Source: Longibacter salinarum
GTDB taxonomy: Bacteria; Bacteroidota; Rhodothermia; Rhodothermales; Salinibacteraceae
Direction: 5' to 3'
Length of the DNA: 64,000 nt
NCBI RefSeq assembly: GCF_002554795.1
Contig: NZ_PDEQ01000001.1
Location: 124,001-188,000 of the forward strand
Below are positions 35,400 through 44,370 of the stretch, one piece after another. The notes below the pieces were generated by a model. It was given only the letters and a program-made list of their open reading frames with translations, was not told where the DNA came from and ran no database searches. A program made the position numbers and the translations under genes. Every line of letters starts with the position of its first letter. Position 1 is the first letter of the stretch.

Positions 35400-38300
35400 C
35401 TACGGTCGGTCCGCCATCGGAGCGACGCGCGGGAGGGTCACCGTAAACGTGGTGCCTTCGCCCTTCGTGCTATCGACATCGATCGACCCGTCCATAAGCT
35501 CGACCAGCTGACTCGTAATGGTGAGCCCGAGACCGGAGCCTTCGAACGCGCGGGCGGTTCCACTTGACTCCTGTGTGAATGCCTCGAACAGATCGGACAT
35601 GAAGTCATCGTCTATACCGATGCCCGTGTCCCGGACCTGGAGTTGCGCACAGGGCCCGGCATCGCGAACGCGAATGATAACCGATCCGCCCGGCTCTGTA
35701 AATTTGATGGCGTTGCTCACCAGATTCATGACGATGCGTCGAAAGGCGCTTTCGTCAGCGTACGCCATCACCGGTGACGAAGCCATCTCAACACTCAGAT
35801 CGATGTCCGCCTTCAGGACATTCGCACTAAACGACTCCACGACTCCGCGAATCGCTGGTCGCAGGTCTATCGATGCGAACTGAAGGTCGAACAGTCCTGC
35901 CTCCAGCTGCGACAGATCGAGTACGGAGTTCAGCGTATTCAAGAGCCGATTGCCACTCTTGTGCATGAGGGACAGGAAGTGGTCCGTCGTCTCATCCAGG
36001 TCACGTTCTTGCAGAAGCTCTGCGAATCCGATGATCGACGTCAACGGTGTGCGAATCTCGTGACTCATGTTAGCGAGGAAAGCAGACTTGAGTCGGTTCA
36101 TTTCCTCCGCCTCATCGCGCGCAGCCAGAAGTGACGTCTCGCGTTCAATTCGTTGGTAGACGCTCTCCGCATTGTTCGCCAGAATCTCGATCAGGCGAAT
36201 GTGAAATGGATCGATGTCATCGAGGGAATCACTGCCGATCGTGACGACACCATATCCCGTGATAGGGACGTACAGGACCGATTGAATGCTCGAGCCGTCA
36301 ACGGGTGACTGATCCGTGGTGGCAATGTCGTCGACGTAGATCGTCTCATTTTGCCGATACGATATCGCGGCGTTTTCCGGCCCATCAATGGAGTATCGGG
36401 GCCGCGGCATACTGAGGTTGGCTTCGGGAGGGGACGACACGACCTCCGGCACGAGCCACCCGTCCACGGCGCGGCGGATCCCGCATACGGGGTAATTCAG
36501 CGTTTCGTTGATGAGTTCATGGATCACGTGGGCGAGAGCAGACGGCGTCTTACACGCCGTGAGCGTTCCCGTCGCATGATAGAGGTCCTGGAGACGCGCT
36601 TCTCGCTGGCGGAGTGTTCGCTCTTTCGCGCGCCGCTCCGTTACGTCGAGAACGGTTCCGATAATGCGATGTGGTTCTTGATCGGCTCCCGTGTCGGCAT
36701 CAAACAGGAGGCCCGTGACCTCGACCCTGCGCCGGGTTCCGTCCGGTCGCAGGATGTCGTGCTCGACGGTCGTCGGTTCGCGATGCTTCTTGATATGGGT
36801 AATCGCCTCCTGAACGTTGTCTCTGTCCCGGGGAACGACCAGGTTGCGGTAGGCAGACAGGCTTGGCTCGAAGGTGTCTGGATCCATGCCAAAGATCCGA
36901 TAGGTCTCCGCCGACCACGTAATCTCGCCGGTTGTGACATCCCAATCCCAGTGGCCAAGGTTTGCGATGCGCTGTGACTCTTCCAGGAGCTGTCGATATT
37001 CTCGAAGCGATCGCTCGCGTTCGTGCTGGTCGGTCACGTCCTGGATGAAGAAAATGGCTCCGTCAAATTCGTTCTGCTCGTTGCGGAGCGGTGCGCCATT
37101 TACGTTGAGGACACGCCGGCTTCCATCGGGCCAGTGTAGTGCATGCTCTGCATCAAACACGGGCTTGCCGGTCCGTTTAATCACGGCGAACGGAATTTCG
37201 TTTTCCGGAATCGGCTCGCCGTCAATCGTTTTTAAGTTCCAAGCAGGATCGTTGTATGCGCGGTGCGTCACCTCGCTTTGCGAGAGTCCGAGGATCTGTT
37301 CTGCACGCTTATTCGCCTTCGTGATGGCTCCATCTGAATCGACGATCGTGATGCCGGCGGCACTGGTGTCGTAGATGCGGGCGAGGAGGTCCCGCTCCCG
37401 TTCGAGCTCCGCGTGGTGTCGATGCGCCTCCGAGATATCGCGAAAGACGAGAACGACGCCGACGATATCGCCCTCGGATGCTTCGATCGGTGACGCGTTT
37501 TCAGCGATGTGGCACTCGGTGCCGTCCTTTGCCGTGAGAACAATGTTTTGATTCCGGCTCATCGGGGAGCCCGTGCGAAGCACGTCGTTTACCGGATTAT
37601 CGATGGGGCGTCCGGTGTCCGCGTCGTGAATCTTGAATACGTCGCTGAGTGGGAGGCCGGTGGCTTCGGGCGACGACCAGCCGGTGAGCGTCTGCGCTAC
37701 GTCGTTCATTTCCGTGATCCGGCCATCCGTGTCGGTTGCGATGACGGCATCGCCGATCGAGTTGAGCGTGATCGACAGGTATGACTCGCGCCGTCGAAGT
37801 TGCTCTTCGATGGCCCGCCGTGCCGTCACATCGCGCTGCCCCGAGACCCAGTATTCAATCACGCCCTCCTCGTTGCGCACAGGCGCGACGGACCACGCCA
37901 CGACATACGAGGAGCCATCCTTCCGATAGTTGACCGTTTCCCCGGACCATTGCTCCTCGTTCTCAAGCGCCTCGCGAAGTGCATCCAGTTGCTCCGGATC
38001 CGTTTTGGGGCCCTGGAGAATCTTTGGAGTCTGACCGATCACTTCATCCCGGCTGTATCCAGTCATCTGCTCGAACGCCCGATTTACGTAGACGATCTCG
38101 GGTCCATCGCCCGTGGATGTTGTCGGGCGCGTAATCACCACGGCATCGTAGATTTGCTCGACTGCAGCAGACAGTACACGAAGCCGCTCCTTGGACGCGA
38201 TGCGATCGCTCACGTCATCAAAATACACCGATAGGCCGCCACGAAACGGGAATGCGTGAACGTCGAACCAGCAGTCGAGCGGAGGGAAGTACGCTGTGAA

Positions 38301-39092
38301 CCGCGTATTTTCGCCCTCTTTGGCCGCACGATGATATTCTTCGTAAAAAGGAAGGTCGACCGCTTCTGGAAACTCGTCCCACACGTTTTTTCCGAGCAAC
38401 TCCTCGCGCGACCGCTGAAGAAGTGACTCGGCATGCCGGTTGACGTAGGTAAAGCACCAGTCCTCGTCAAGAGCGAAAAAGCCGTCCGTAATGCTTTCAA
38501 GAATGTCCTGGTGACGGACCTCGCGAGCCCGCCCGTTTATTTCCAGGCATGCCAGTCCGGCGAGGTCAGCGAGGGTGGCATGAACAGCGTCTAGGTCCTC
38601 GACCTCCGACGAGGTGAAGAATGCGGTCAGAGCTCCGACCTGGTTATTCGTCAAGGAAAGAAGCGGGATTTCGCAGGCGACCTCAACGCCGGGAGTGACC
38701 TCCTGAAACGCATCGTGCGAGTAAATCGAGTCGTCGGTCAGTTGTCGAGTTATAATTCCATCTCCCGCATGGATCAAGGGCTCGTCGCGAATCTCGTCTG
38801 TCGAAACGACGACCCCCGAGCGGGTGAAGGGTGGGGCCCCGCGGTGCGAGATGGTTCTGGGCAATTCGCCAGCGACGGATATGAACTCCGCGTATTTCCC
38901 GTTGAGAAGGACAATGCCCGCCCGATCCGCGCCAACAACACGGGCGGCCATCGCTGTGAGCCGGTCCAGGACAGGTTCAGGTGTACGTGAGAACAGCCCA
39001 ATCGCGTCCAGAATGGAACGAATGGTCTTGGGCGATCCCGATTTTTTGCCGAGAAGGTGCGGATGAAAACCGGGGTCGGTAGAGGAGTTCAT
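35400..39092 (-). CDS. Multi-PAS/GAF sensor histidine kinase
   Basis: 1230 residues, no membrane helix, so probably cytosolic. Order: GAF (about 35-190); PAS at about 195-300, 305-425, 435-555, 570-690 and 705-820; a second GAF (about 840-985); HisKA with the phospho-acceptor His in NMSHEIRTPLTS (about 1012); and HATPase_c with N box LVSNAIKF, G1 DTGIGID and G2 GSGLGLTI. The third to fifth sensor units carry PAS/PAC wording such as GYSRDEVIGQTPKILQGPKT, typical of light or redox sensing, but no flavin-binding Cys motif (NCRFLQ) is seen. No receiver domain or response regulator lies beside it, so it is an orphan kinase here. Starts at ATG 39092 (or GTG 39095). Confidence 0.88.
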   Translation of the reverse strand: MNSSTDPGFHPHLLGKKSGSPKTIRSILDAIGLFSRTPEPVLDRLTAMAARVVGADRAGIVLLNGKYAEFISVAGELPRTISHRGAPPFTRSGVVVSTDEIRDEPLIHAGDGIITRQLTDDSIYSHDAFQEVTPGVEVACEIPLLSLTNNQVGALTAFFTSSEVEDLDAVHATLADLAGLACLEINGRAREVRHQDILESITDGFFALDEDWCFTYVNRHAESLLQRSREELLGKNVWDEFPEAVDLPFYEEYHRAAKEGENTRFTAYFPPLDCWFDVHAFPFRGGLSVYFDDVSDRIASKERLRVLSAAVEQIYDAVVITRPTTSTGDGPEIVYVNRAFEQMTGYSRDEVIGQTPKILQGPKTDPEQLDALREALENEEQWSGETVNYRKDGSSYVVAWSVAPVRNEEGVIEYWVSGQRDVTARRAIEEQLRRRESYLSITLNSIGDAVIATDTDGRITEMNDVAQTLTGWSSPEATGLPLSDVFKIHDADTGRPIDNPVNDVLRTGSPMSRNQNIVLTAKDGTECHIAENASPIEASEGDIVGVVLVFRDISEAHRHHAELERERDLLARIYDTSAAGITIVDSDGAITKANKRAEQILGLSQSEVTHRAYNDPAWNLKTIDGEPIPENEIPFAVIKRTGKPVFDAEHALHWPDGSRRVLNVNGAPLRNEQNEFDGAIFFIQDVTDQHERERSLREYRQLLEESQRIANLGHWDWDVTTGEITWSAETYRIFGMDPDTFEPSLSAYRNLVVPRDRDNVQEAITHIKKHREPTTVEHDILRPDGTRRRVEVTGLLFDADTGADQEPHRIIGTVLDVTERRAKERTLRQREARLQDLYHATGTLTACKTPSALAHVIHELINETLNYPVCGIRRAVDGWLVPEVVSSPPEANLSMPRPRYSIDGPENAAISYRQNETIYVDDIATTDQSPVDGSSIQSVLYVPITGYGVVTIGSDSLDDIDPFHIRLIEILANNAESVYQRIERETSLLAARDEAEEMNRLKSAFLANMSHEIRTPLTSIIGFAELLQERDLDETTDHFLSLMHKSGNRLLNTLNSVLDLSQLEAGLFDLQFASIDLRPAIRGVVESFSANVLKADIDLSVEMASSPVMAYADESAFRRIVMNLVSNAIKFTEPGGSVIIRVRDAGPCAQLQVRDTGIGIDDDFMSDLFEAFTQESSGTARAFEGSGLGLTITSQLVELMDGSIDVDSTKGEGTTFTVTLPRVAPMADRP

Positions 39093-39719
39093 CACGGAGG
39101 AGATCGGTGAACGTCAGAGACCACACACGCAGCAGATAGGCTTGATCGTGTAGCGGAGTGGTTGATTCCTGCGTATCGAAATATACGCAGCTTGTGGACT
39201 CTCTATATGACCTTAATATGAGGTGAAACCGGGGAGAGTCCCGTATGACACGACGCCGTATACGTTTCGTGGCTCACGATACACGTTTTCAGAATGACAG
39301 TGTCGGAGTGACCTAGTCGTGCCGTCTCAGTTGTCTGAATCCGGGCAGAAAAAGGTTCCAACGTTATACGTTCAGAACCTGTTTGGCGGATGAGTCGCAA
39401 AGAAATAAGCGCAGCCCTTCATGTCGATCATAGGGAGGCCGGTTATCTTTTTGCGTTGATGCAGCAGACAGGATGCACAAGATCAACCGATCCTGGTCTT
39501 GCAGGCACCGTGACGACCGACCGTCGGGAGGTCTGTACCTCTGTATGGCCGAAGGCTGTCCGCCTAACTGGTTCTCAAACGTTCTCGTGCTGAGGCTTGC
39601 CCCGACGATTATCGGAGGCTGGCGCATCCGCTAAATGGAGACCGTCTGAGGCACCTGTATCCTATCGACTCGCACGCCGACAACCCACGCCGGCGTGCGC
39701 ATTGGTGCGATCGGAGCAG
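39093..39719. other. 627-bp intergenic region with a perfect hairpin
   Basis: CGCACGCCG (39671-39679) and CGGCGTGCG (39691-39699) form a perfect 9-bp stem, 20 bases beyond the stop of the SUMF1-fold lipoprotein gene on the minus strand. It could end that transcript, though no T-run follows. Nothing else is seen, only weak frames without protein-like composition. Confidence 0.4.
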
Positions 39720-40883
39720 TTATTCACCGCCGGTCGGGGAGGTTGGTGATGCTTTTTTCGTTTCGCGCGCTCGGTCGTTGGCGCACCGAAACCCAATTCG
39801 AAGTGTGGCTGCGGACTGTTCCTGAAAGTCGCGGAACCCCACGCCCAGACGGAAGGCATTTGATTTCCACGATCCGCCCCTGATGACGTGACGCGACTCA
39901 TCCTCGTCGCGATGGAGCGGGTTGAAATCAGACAGATCGTTGTACCGTGGCGTGTACGCATCTTCGACCCATTCCGCCACATTCCCTGCCACATCATGCA
40001 GTCCCCAGTCATTCGGGGGGTATGATCCGACCGGAGCGGTAAATGCGTAGCCGTCGCTGTCCTTTCCACGACGCCCCGGGTCGTAGTTGGCGAGGAATTT
40101 CCCATCCTGCTTCTGGATAGAAAATCCGTCCCACGGGTAAATCCCGCCGACGATCCCTGCTCGGGCGGCGTATTCCCACTCCGCTTCGGTCGGAAGGCGC
40201 TGGCCTGCCCAGGAGCAATAGTCTCGTGCCTGTTTCCACGTCACAGCTACGACCGGGTGCTGGGCGAACTGATCACTGTAGAAGTATTGCGACCATGCGA
40301 CGCGAACATCGGCCTGTTGCCATGCCGTCGAGTCCGGACGGGCCGCCGTGCGACGGGAGGGAGGAATCGAGTCCAGGTACGCTCGGTAGTCTTCGTTCGT
40401 AACCTCGAACCGGTCGATATGGAATTGAGAGAGCGAGACCCGCTTCCGACCGGCAATCTGAATGTTGAACGGATCGGCGTCCGTGAGTCCCATGATGAAC
40501 GTACCCGCCGGCAGACGGACGGATTGTTCGTCGCCCGATAGCATGGGCGTGCCCGATACAGGCGGAACGCCAGGATCCTCAAATGGGGGCGGACCGCTGC
40601 GAGGGACGACGAGCGGATCACTGTTCTTTAGATCCTCTCTGGCATAGGGCCGCTCGTATTTCTGCTGGGCCGGGCCTCCTGCACCAGAGGCTGCGGGGTC
40701 CTCGAACGGAGTCTGGACCGACTCACCGGGAGTGCGTGTCGTTGATCGATCCCAGCCGCGGGGACCCGTGTACTCACTTTTTTCTTCCGACGAATCCTCG
40801 TCGTTCTCTGTCGCCGCTCCTGACCCACCGCAGCCGGTGAGAGCGAGACACGCGACGACAAAACCGCAAACGATGAGACGCAT
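39720..40883 (-). CDS. SUMF1-fold lipoprotein, GldJ/GldK-like
   Basis: 387 residues from ATG 40883; lipobox LTGC. After a polar, Pro-rich linker (25-130) comes a formylglycine-enzyme fold: RLPAGTFIMGLTDADPF, HIDRFEVTNEDYRAYL, HPVVAVTWKQARDYCSWAGQ, RLPTEAEWEYAARAG and GLHDVAGNVAEWVEDAY, with VIRGGSWKSNAFRLG near the end. The Cys pair needed for formylglycine generation is not in the expected place, so it is unlikely to be a catalyst. T9SS/gliding lipoproteins GldJ and GldK share this fold and the PVV-V-WKQA wording, and the window has a T9SS cargo, so a structural role in secretion is possible. Confidence 0.7.
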   Translation of the reverse strand: MRLIVCGFVVACLALTGCGGSGAATENDEDSSEEKSEYTGPRGWDRSTTRTPGESVQTPFEDPAASGAGGPAQQKYERPYAREDLKNSDPLVVPRSGPPPFEDPGVPPVSGTPMLSGDEQSVRLPAGTFIMGLTDADPFNIQIAGRKRVSLSQFHIDRFEVTNEDYRAYLDSIPPSRRTAARPDSTAWQQADVRVAWSQYFYSDQFAQHPVVAVTWKQARDYCSWAGQRLPTEAEWEYAARAGIVGGIYPWDGFSIQKQDGKFLANYDPGRRGKDSDGYAFTAPVGSYPPNDWGLHDVAGNVAEWVEDAYTPRYNDLSDFNPLHRDEDESRHVIRGGSWKSNAFRLGVGFRDFQEQSAATLRIGFRCANDRARETKKASPTSPTGGE

Positions 40884-41745
40884 GAGGAATTGAAAACCGA
40901 TGGAGGGGAGGTGGGCAGGGTGCAAGATGTAGGAGGACACCGGTTAAGCGCAAATTCCGAGGGTCCACCGAAACAAAAACTCGCAGAGTATAAGCAAACG
41001 GGTGATGCGTCTATACGAAAAACCGCAGCCATTGCCGTGCCGAAAACGATGACATTGTGTCGGTCGGTCGGATACGCTGGCAGCGGGGGGCGACCGGTGT
41101 AACACCCTCGTTGCGATAGTACACCTAACGGGTCGAAAATCCCGGAAACTCAGATGAAGGATCGGGGTAGACGGATTTCAATTTTAATGGGCGTCTTTAA
41201 TGGCGTCTATTTTCTCCTGGGCCTCTTACGTTACTGGCGGTACCGCTATGACGCTCTCCATCTCTTTTGGTCTGGGTGTTCACATCAAGCCTCATTGCTC
41301 AACCGAGGCGTGGATTCTGTCTGTGAGCGAAGTTCTTCTCGAACGCTCGTCGATTGTGTGCTGATCTGCAGTCGCATGTTGCAGGTTGCATGCGTCACTT
41401 CGCCGAACGGGTGAATTGTCCTACTTGTCGTCTGGAGGGCATCCTGTGTGACGTCGGTGCGTGGGCTTGTACGTCTGATCGAATAGGGTCCGACGTTGAT
41501 TCCGAGCCTCGTGTCCTCTCGTCACACGTCTACCATGCGTTTCGGAGGTGAGGTTTGATAACCCGGTCGAACGCAGGTAAGCGATCCTGCGAGATGCTGA
41601 GTGGCTAGTCGCCATTTTCGCCCGTTTCGCGACGCGGATATGGGATCAAGGTACGTCGCAAGCCGCGCTTGCATAGCCATCGTGGCCATCGCGCTCCATT
41701 GTGTCCGTACCTGTACAAGGGATGCAGATAGATGCGTTTTGAGAA
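40884..41745. other. 862-bp intergenic region, no gene called
   Basis: The longest gap in the window. A frame at 41154 has a hydrophobic start but no ribosome binding site, and its product then turns Ser/Cys-rich, so I do not accept it. Promoters of the flanking divergent genes must lie here. Confidence 0.35.
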
Positions 41746-43362
41746 ATGACACAGCTGAATTCAATCCTTGCAGCGACCGACCTTAGCGTCGGGTGCGATG
41801 CCGTTCTCCATTCGGCCGCCCAGTTGGCCGAAAACACCGGGGCTGAACTCCACATCGTTCACGTCGCCTCCGAGTGGGATCGTCATGCCGTCGAGCCGAG
41901 TGAGGCACTTGATGCTCAGGTTCGTCGCGTATTGCCGTACGGCGGCGCTCAGTCCGTCGAAGTACGACATGACCGGGCGTTTCATGGCATCCTTGTGCAT
42001 GCAGCGCATGTGCATGCCGATCTCGTTGTGATCGGAAATACCCGGATGTCGTCCATAGCGGCACGCCTTCAGGCCACGACGGCCGAACGCATCGTTCGGT
42101 CAGCGGAAGTACCGTGTCTGGTCGTTCGTTCGCCGTTTATCTGGCCGGTCGAGCAGTTTGGCGTCGCCGTAGACGGGACGGTTGCCGACCAGGGGCTGGT
42201 GCATCTGTTGAGCGACTGGATTCCACGTTTCGGCGGCGCCCCGCAGGTCACGTTTGTGAATGTACATGGACATTCAGAAGGGGATGGTCTGACTCCGGTT
42301 GACGTCAGTGCGAGAAGAGCGGAGCAGGTGTTTCCGTCGGAGGTAGATGTGTCGGTGATTGATGTCAACAGCGCGGATCCAGTCTCTGGTCTGACCGAGT
42401 GGGCGCGAGGCTCCACCGTACAGTGGCTCGTCGTCGCAACGGCCGCCCGTCAGGGCATCGACCGCCTCTGGAATGGTAGCCGAGCGGCCCGTTTGATCCA
42501 GGAGGCGCCCTGCTCTGTGCTTCTCGTCCCGTCGACCTACTGGCGGCGGTCGCCCATTCACCTCGACCGGATCGCTGTGGCGGTCAGCGCGGAGGAGCAG
42601 GGGGGCGCACCGCGTCGCTGGATCGATGACCGCATCGCCCGTGCGCAAACGCCGATCCAGGCCGTTGCTATCGATGCGTCCGAATCCGTGGTCGACGCCG
42701 CATGGGATGCACGAGCCGACCTGATCGTGGTAAGTGATGACCGCCTGCCTGGAGATACGCGATCGCCCGTGAATCCCGAGTTGGTCCAGGTTCTCGAGCA
42801 GACATACGTCCCGGTGCTTGTCCTGCGAGATCTTCCGGAGGGCCCAATCGAGCGAATTCTCGTCGCGGTAGACACCGGAGAGCTATGGTACGAGAAGTTT
42901 GGGTGGGCGAGACGGTTGCACGAGCGCTTCGGCACGAAGGTGACGGTCCTTCATGCCATCGATCTTTCGCTGCGAAGCAAGGTCCGCCGTACGCCCGGGG
43001 GCGAGTTCGTGACCGGTCTGTCGACGTGGATGAATGACGACATTGAGCGAACGGTGCTACCCGCGATGCGCGCCTGGTTGTGGGAGCGCGTGCGACTCGC
43101 CGGTCTACCGGAGGATGCGGTGGACGTGGAGGTGACCATGACCGACCCATGGTACGCGATCCCCACGTTCGCAGAGTCAATCGGGGCGGATCTCGTAGTG
43201 GCTGCTGCCCACAGTCGGCCGGGGCCGGACCCTGCGCCACTCAGTCCGATCACGCGCGCTGTTCTGATGGGCGGCACGTACTCGGTGCTCGCTGTCGTGG
43301 ACCGTGAGCGCGCGGTCGCCCGCTCGTTGCGTGATCAGAAAAAGAGGACGGCAAAGGTCTGA
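41746..43362 (+). CDS. Multidomain universal stress protein
   Basis: 538 residues in about four repeats of the UspA fold. Clear starts are LNSILAATDLSVGCDAVLHS (near 5), FGVAVDGTVADQGLVHLLSD (near 137), LDRIAVAVSAEEQGG (near 272) and IERILVAVDTGELWYEKFGW (near 370). The G-x2-G-like nucleotide site is best kept in the first unit (LVVIGNTRMSSIAARL). It probably binds ATP and helps survival under stress. It lies 37 bases before mrpF on the same strand, which makes it a likely first gene of the antiporter operon. Confidence 0.8.
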   Translation: MTQLNSILAATDLSVGCDAVLHSAAQLAENTGAELHIVHVASEWDRHAVEPSEALDAQVRRVLPYGGAQSVEVRHDRAFHGILVHAAHVHADLVVIGNTRMSSIAARLQATTAERIVRSAEVPCLVVRSPFIWPVEQFGVAVDGTVADQGLVHLLSDWIPRFGGAPQVTFVNVHGHSEGDGLTPVDVSARRAEQVFPSEVDVSVIDVNSADPVSGLTEWARGSTVQWLVVATAARQGIDRLWNGSRAARLIQEAPCSVLLVPSTYWRRSPIHLDRIAVAVSAEEQGGAPRRWIDDRIARAQTPIQAVAIDASESVVDAAWDARADLIVVSDDRLPGDTRSPVNPELVQVLEQTYVPVLVLRDLPEGPIERILVAVDTGELWYEKFGWARRLHERFGTKVTVLHAIDLSLRSKVRRTPGGEFVTGLSTWMNDDIERTVLPAMRAWLWERVRLAGLPEDAVDVEVTMTDPWYAIPTFAESIGADLVVAAAHSRPGPDPAPLSPITRAVLMGGTYSVLAVVDRERAVARSLRDQKKRTAKV

Positions 43363-43399
43363 GTGTGCGTCCGCTCCATGCCTACATACCGACACGTTG

Positions 43400-43753
43400 A
43401 TGATTACCGTCGCATATCTGCTCATTGGCTGCGCGCTTCTGCTCGTCACCGGCCGACTTCTGTACGGTCCAAGTTTGTCCGATCGCATTGTCGCGCTCGA
43501 CATGCTATCGTTCATCGCCGTGGGACTGATTGCCATCTACACCGTGGCAACCAAGTCGGCCGTGATGCTTGATGCAGCGATGGTTCTAGCTTTGATCGCA
43601 TTCCTCGGTACGGTTGCCTTCGCACGGTTTGTGGAGCGAATCCGACCACAAAAAGAGAATGCGACACCGGCAACCAGCACGTCTCTAGCCCCGACGCGTG
43701 GGGCAAGAAACGACGCTGACCATACGCGGCCGCGCGAATCGACTGCACGATGA
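43400..43753 (+). CDS. mrpF: Mrp Na+/H+ antiporter subunit F
   Basis: 117 residues. Three membrane helices with the family wording RLLYGPSLSDRIVALDML and MLDAAMVLALIAFLGTVAFA. The C-terminal 35 residues are polar and longer than in most MrpF. The ATG at 43400 is used, as the longer frame adds a cysteine- and arginine-rich leader. MrpF is a small subunit of the seven-part antiporter that expels Na+ in exchange for H+. Confidence 0.88.
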   Translation: MITVAYLLIGCALLLVTGRLLYGPSLSDRIVALDMLSFIAVGLIAIYTVATKSAVMLDAAMVLALIAFLGTVAFARFVERIRPQKENATPATSTSLAPTRGARNDADHTRPRESTAR

Positions 43754-43813
43754 ATCTCCTTTCTATACGGCGTGAATTCACGAACGCGTTCGCCTATTAA
43801 CTTGAAAAGTTAA

Positions 43814-44251
43814 ATGACTGCTCTTGTCTCATTTTGTCTGATTGTTGGGAGTGCATTCGTGCTCGTCGCAGCCATCGGGCTGGTTCGCCTGCCCGACTTG
43901 CTCATGCGCATGCATGCGGCGACCAAAGCAGGTACGCTTGGGGCCGGCCTTCTGCTTACAGCCGTTGCGGTGGCCGTGCCGGGCGAGGGCGTCGCGGTAA
44001 AGGCCATCGCGACCATCGTCTTTCTCGTGATGACAGCACCCATTGCTTCCCATGTCATCGCTCGGGCTGCCTATTACGCTGGCGACGTTGTTCTCTGGGA
44101 GAATACATTCGTGGATGAACTCGCTGTATTCATTCGGTCGGATGATAGCTGTCGTTCTGGTGAGACGGAGGCTGAATGGGGAAGTCCGGCCCCTGAAGAA
44201 GATGTGTCTGTAAGGCCACCCTCACGCAGAAGAGGCGCACCTTCTTTCTGA
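43814..44251 (+). CDS. mrpG: Mrp Na+/H+ antiporter subunit G
   Basis: 145 residues. LVRLPDLLMRMHAATKAGTL is the hallmark of MnhG/MrpG, with three membrane helices (SFCLIVGSAFVLVAAIG, LGAGLLLTAVAVAVPG, IATIVFLVMTAPIASHVIAR). About 45 acidic/polar residues follow, an extension beyond the usual length. Located between mrpF and the mrpA-B fusion. Confidence 0.9.
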   Translation: MTALVSFCLIVGSAFVLVAAIGLVRLPDLLMRMHAATKAGTLGAGLLLTAVAVAVPGEGVAVKAIATIVFLVMTAPIASHVIARAAYYAGDVVLWENTFVDELAVFIRSDDSCRSGETEAEWGSPAPEEDVSVRPPSRRRGAPSF

Positions 44252-44370
44252 CGTCAGCCGCGTACGATTTGAATCGACCTCTGCGGGTCATTCATACGGG
44301 CTGCACCATCTGTATACGCGTCCAGAGGGCCTGACGCGATGTCCTGACTGCCGTCTCTACGTATTGGGCC

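Noticed and set aside
41154-41414. 86-codon frame with a hydrophobic start
   Set aside because: No ribosome binding site, and the composition turns Ser/Cys-rich after 40 residues.
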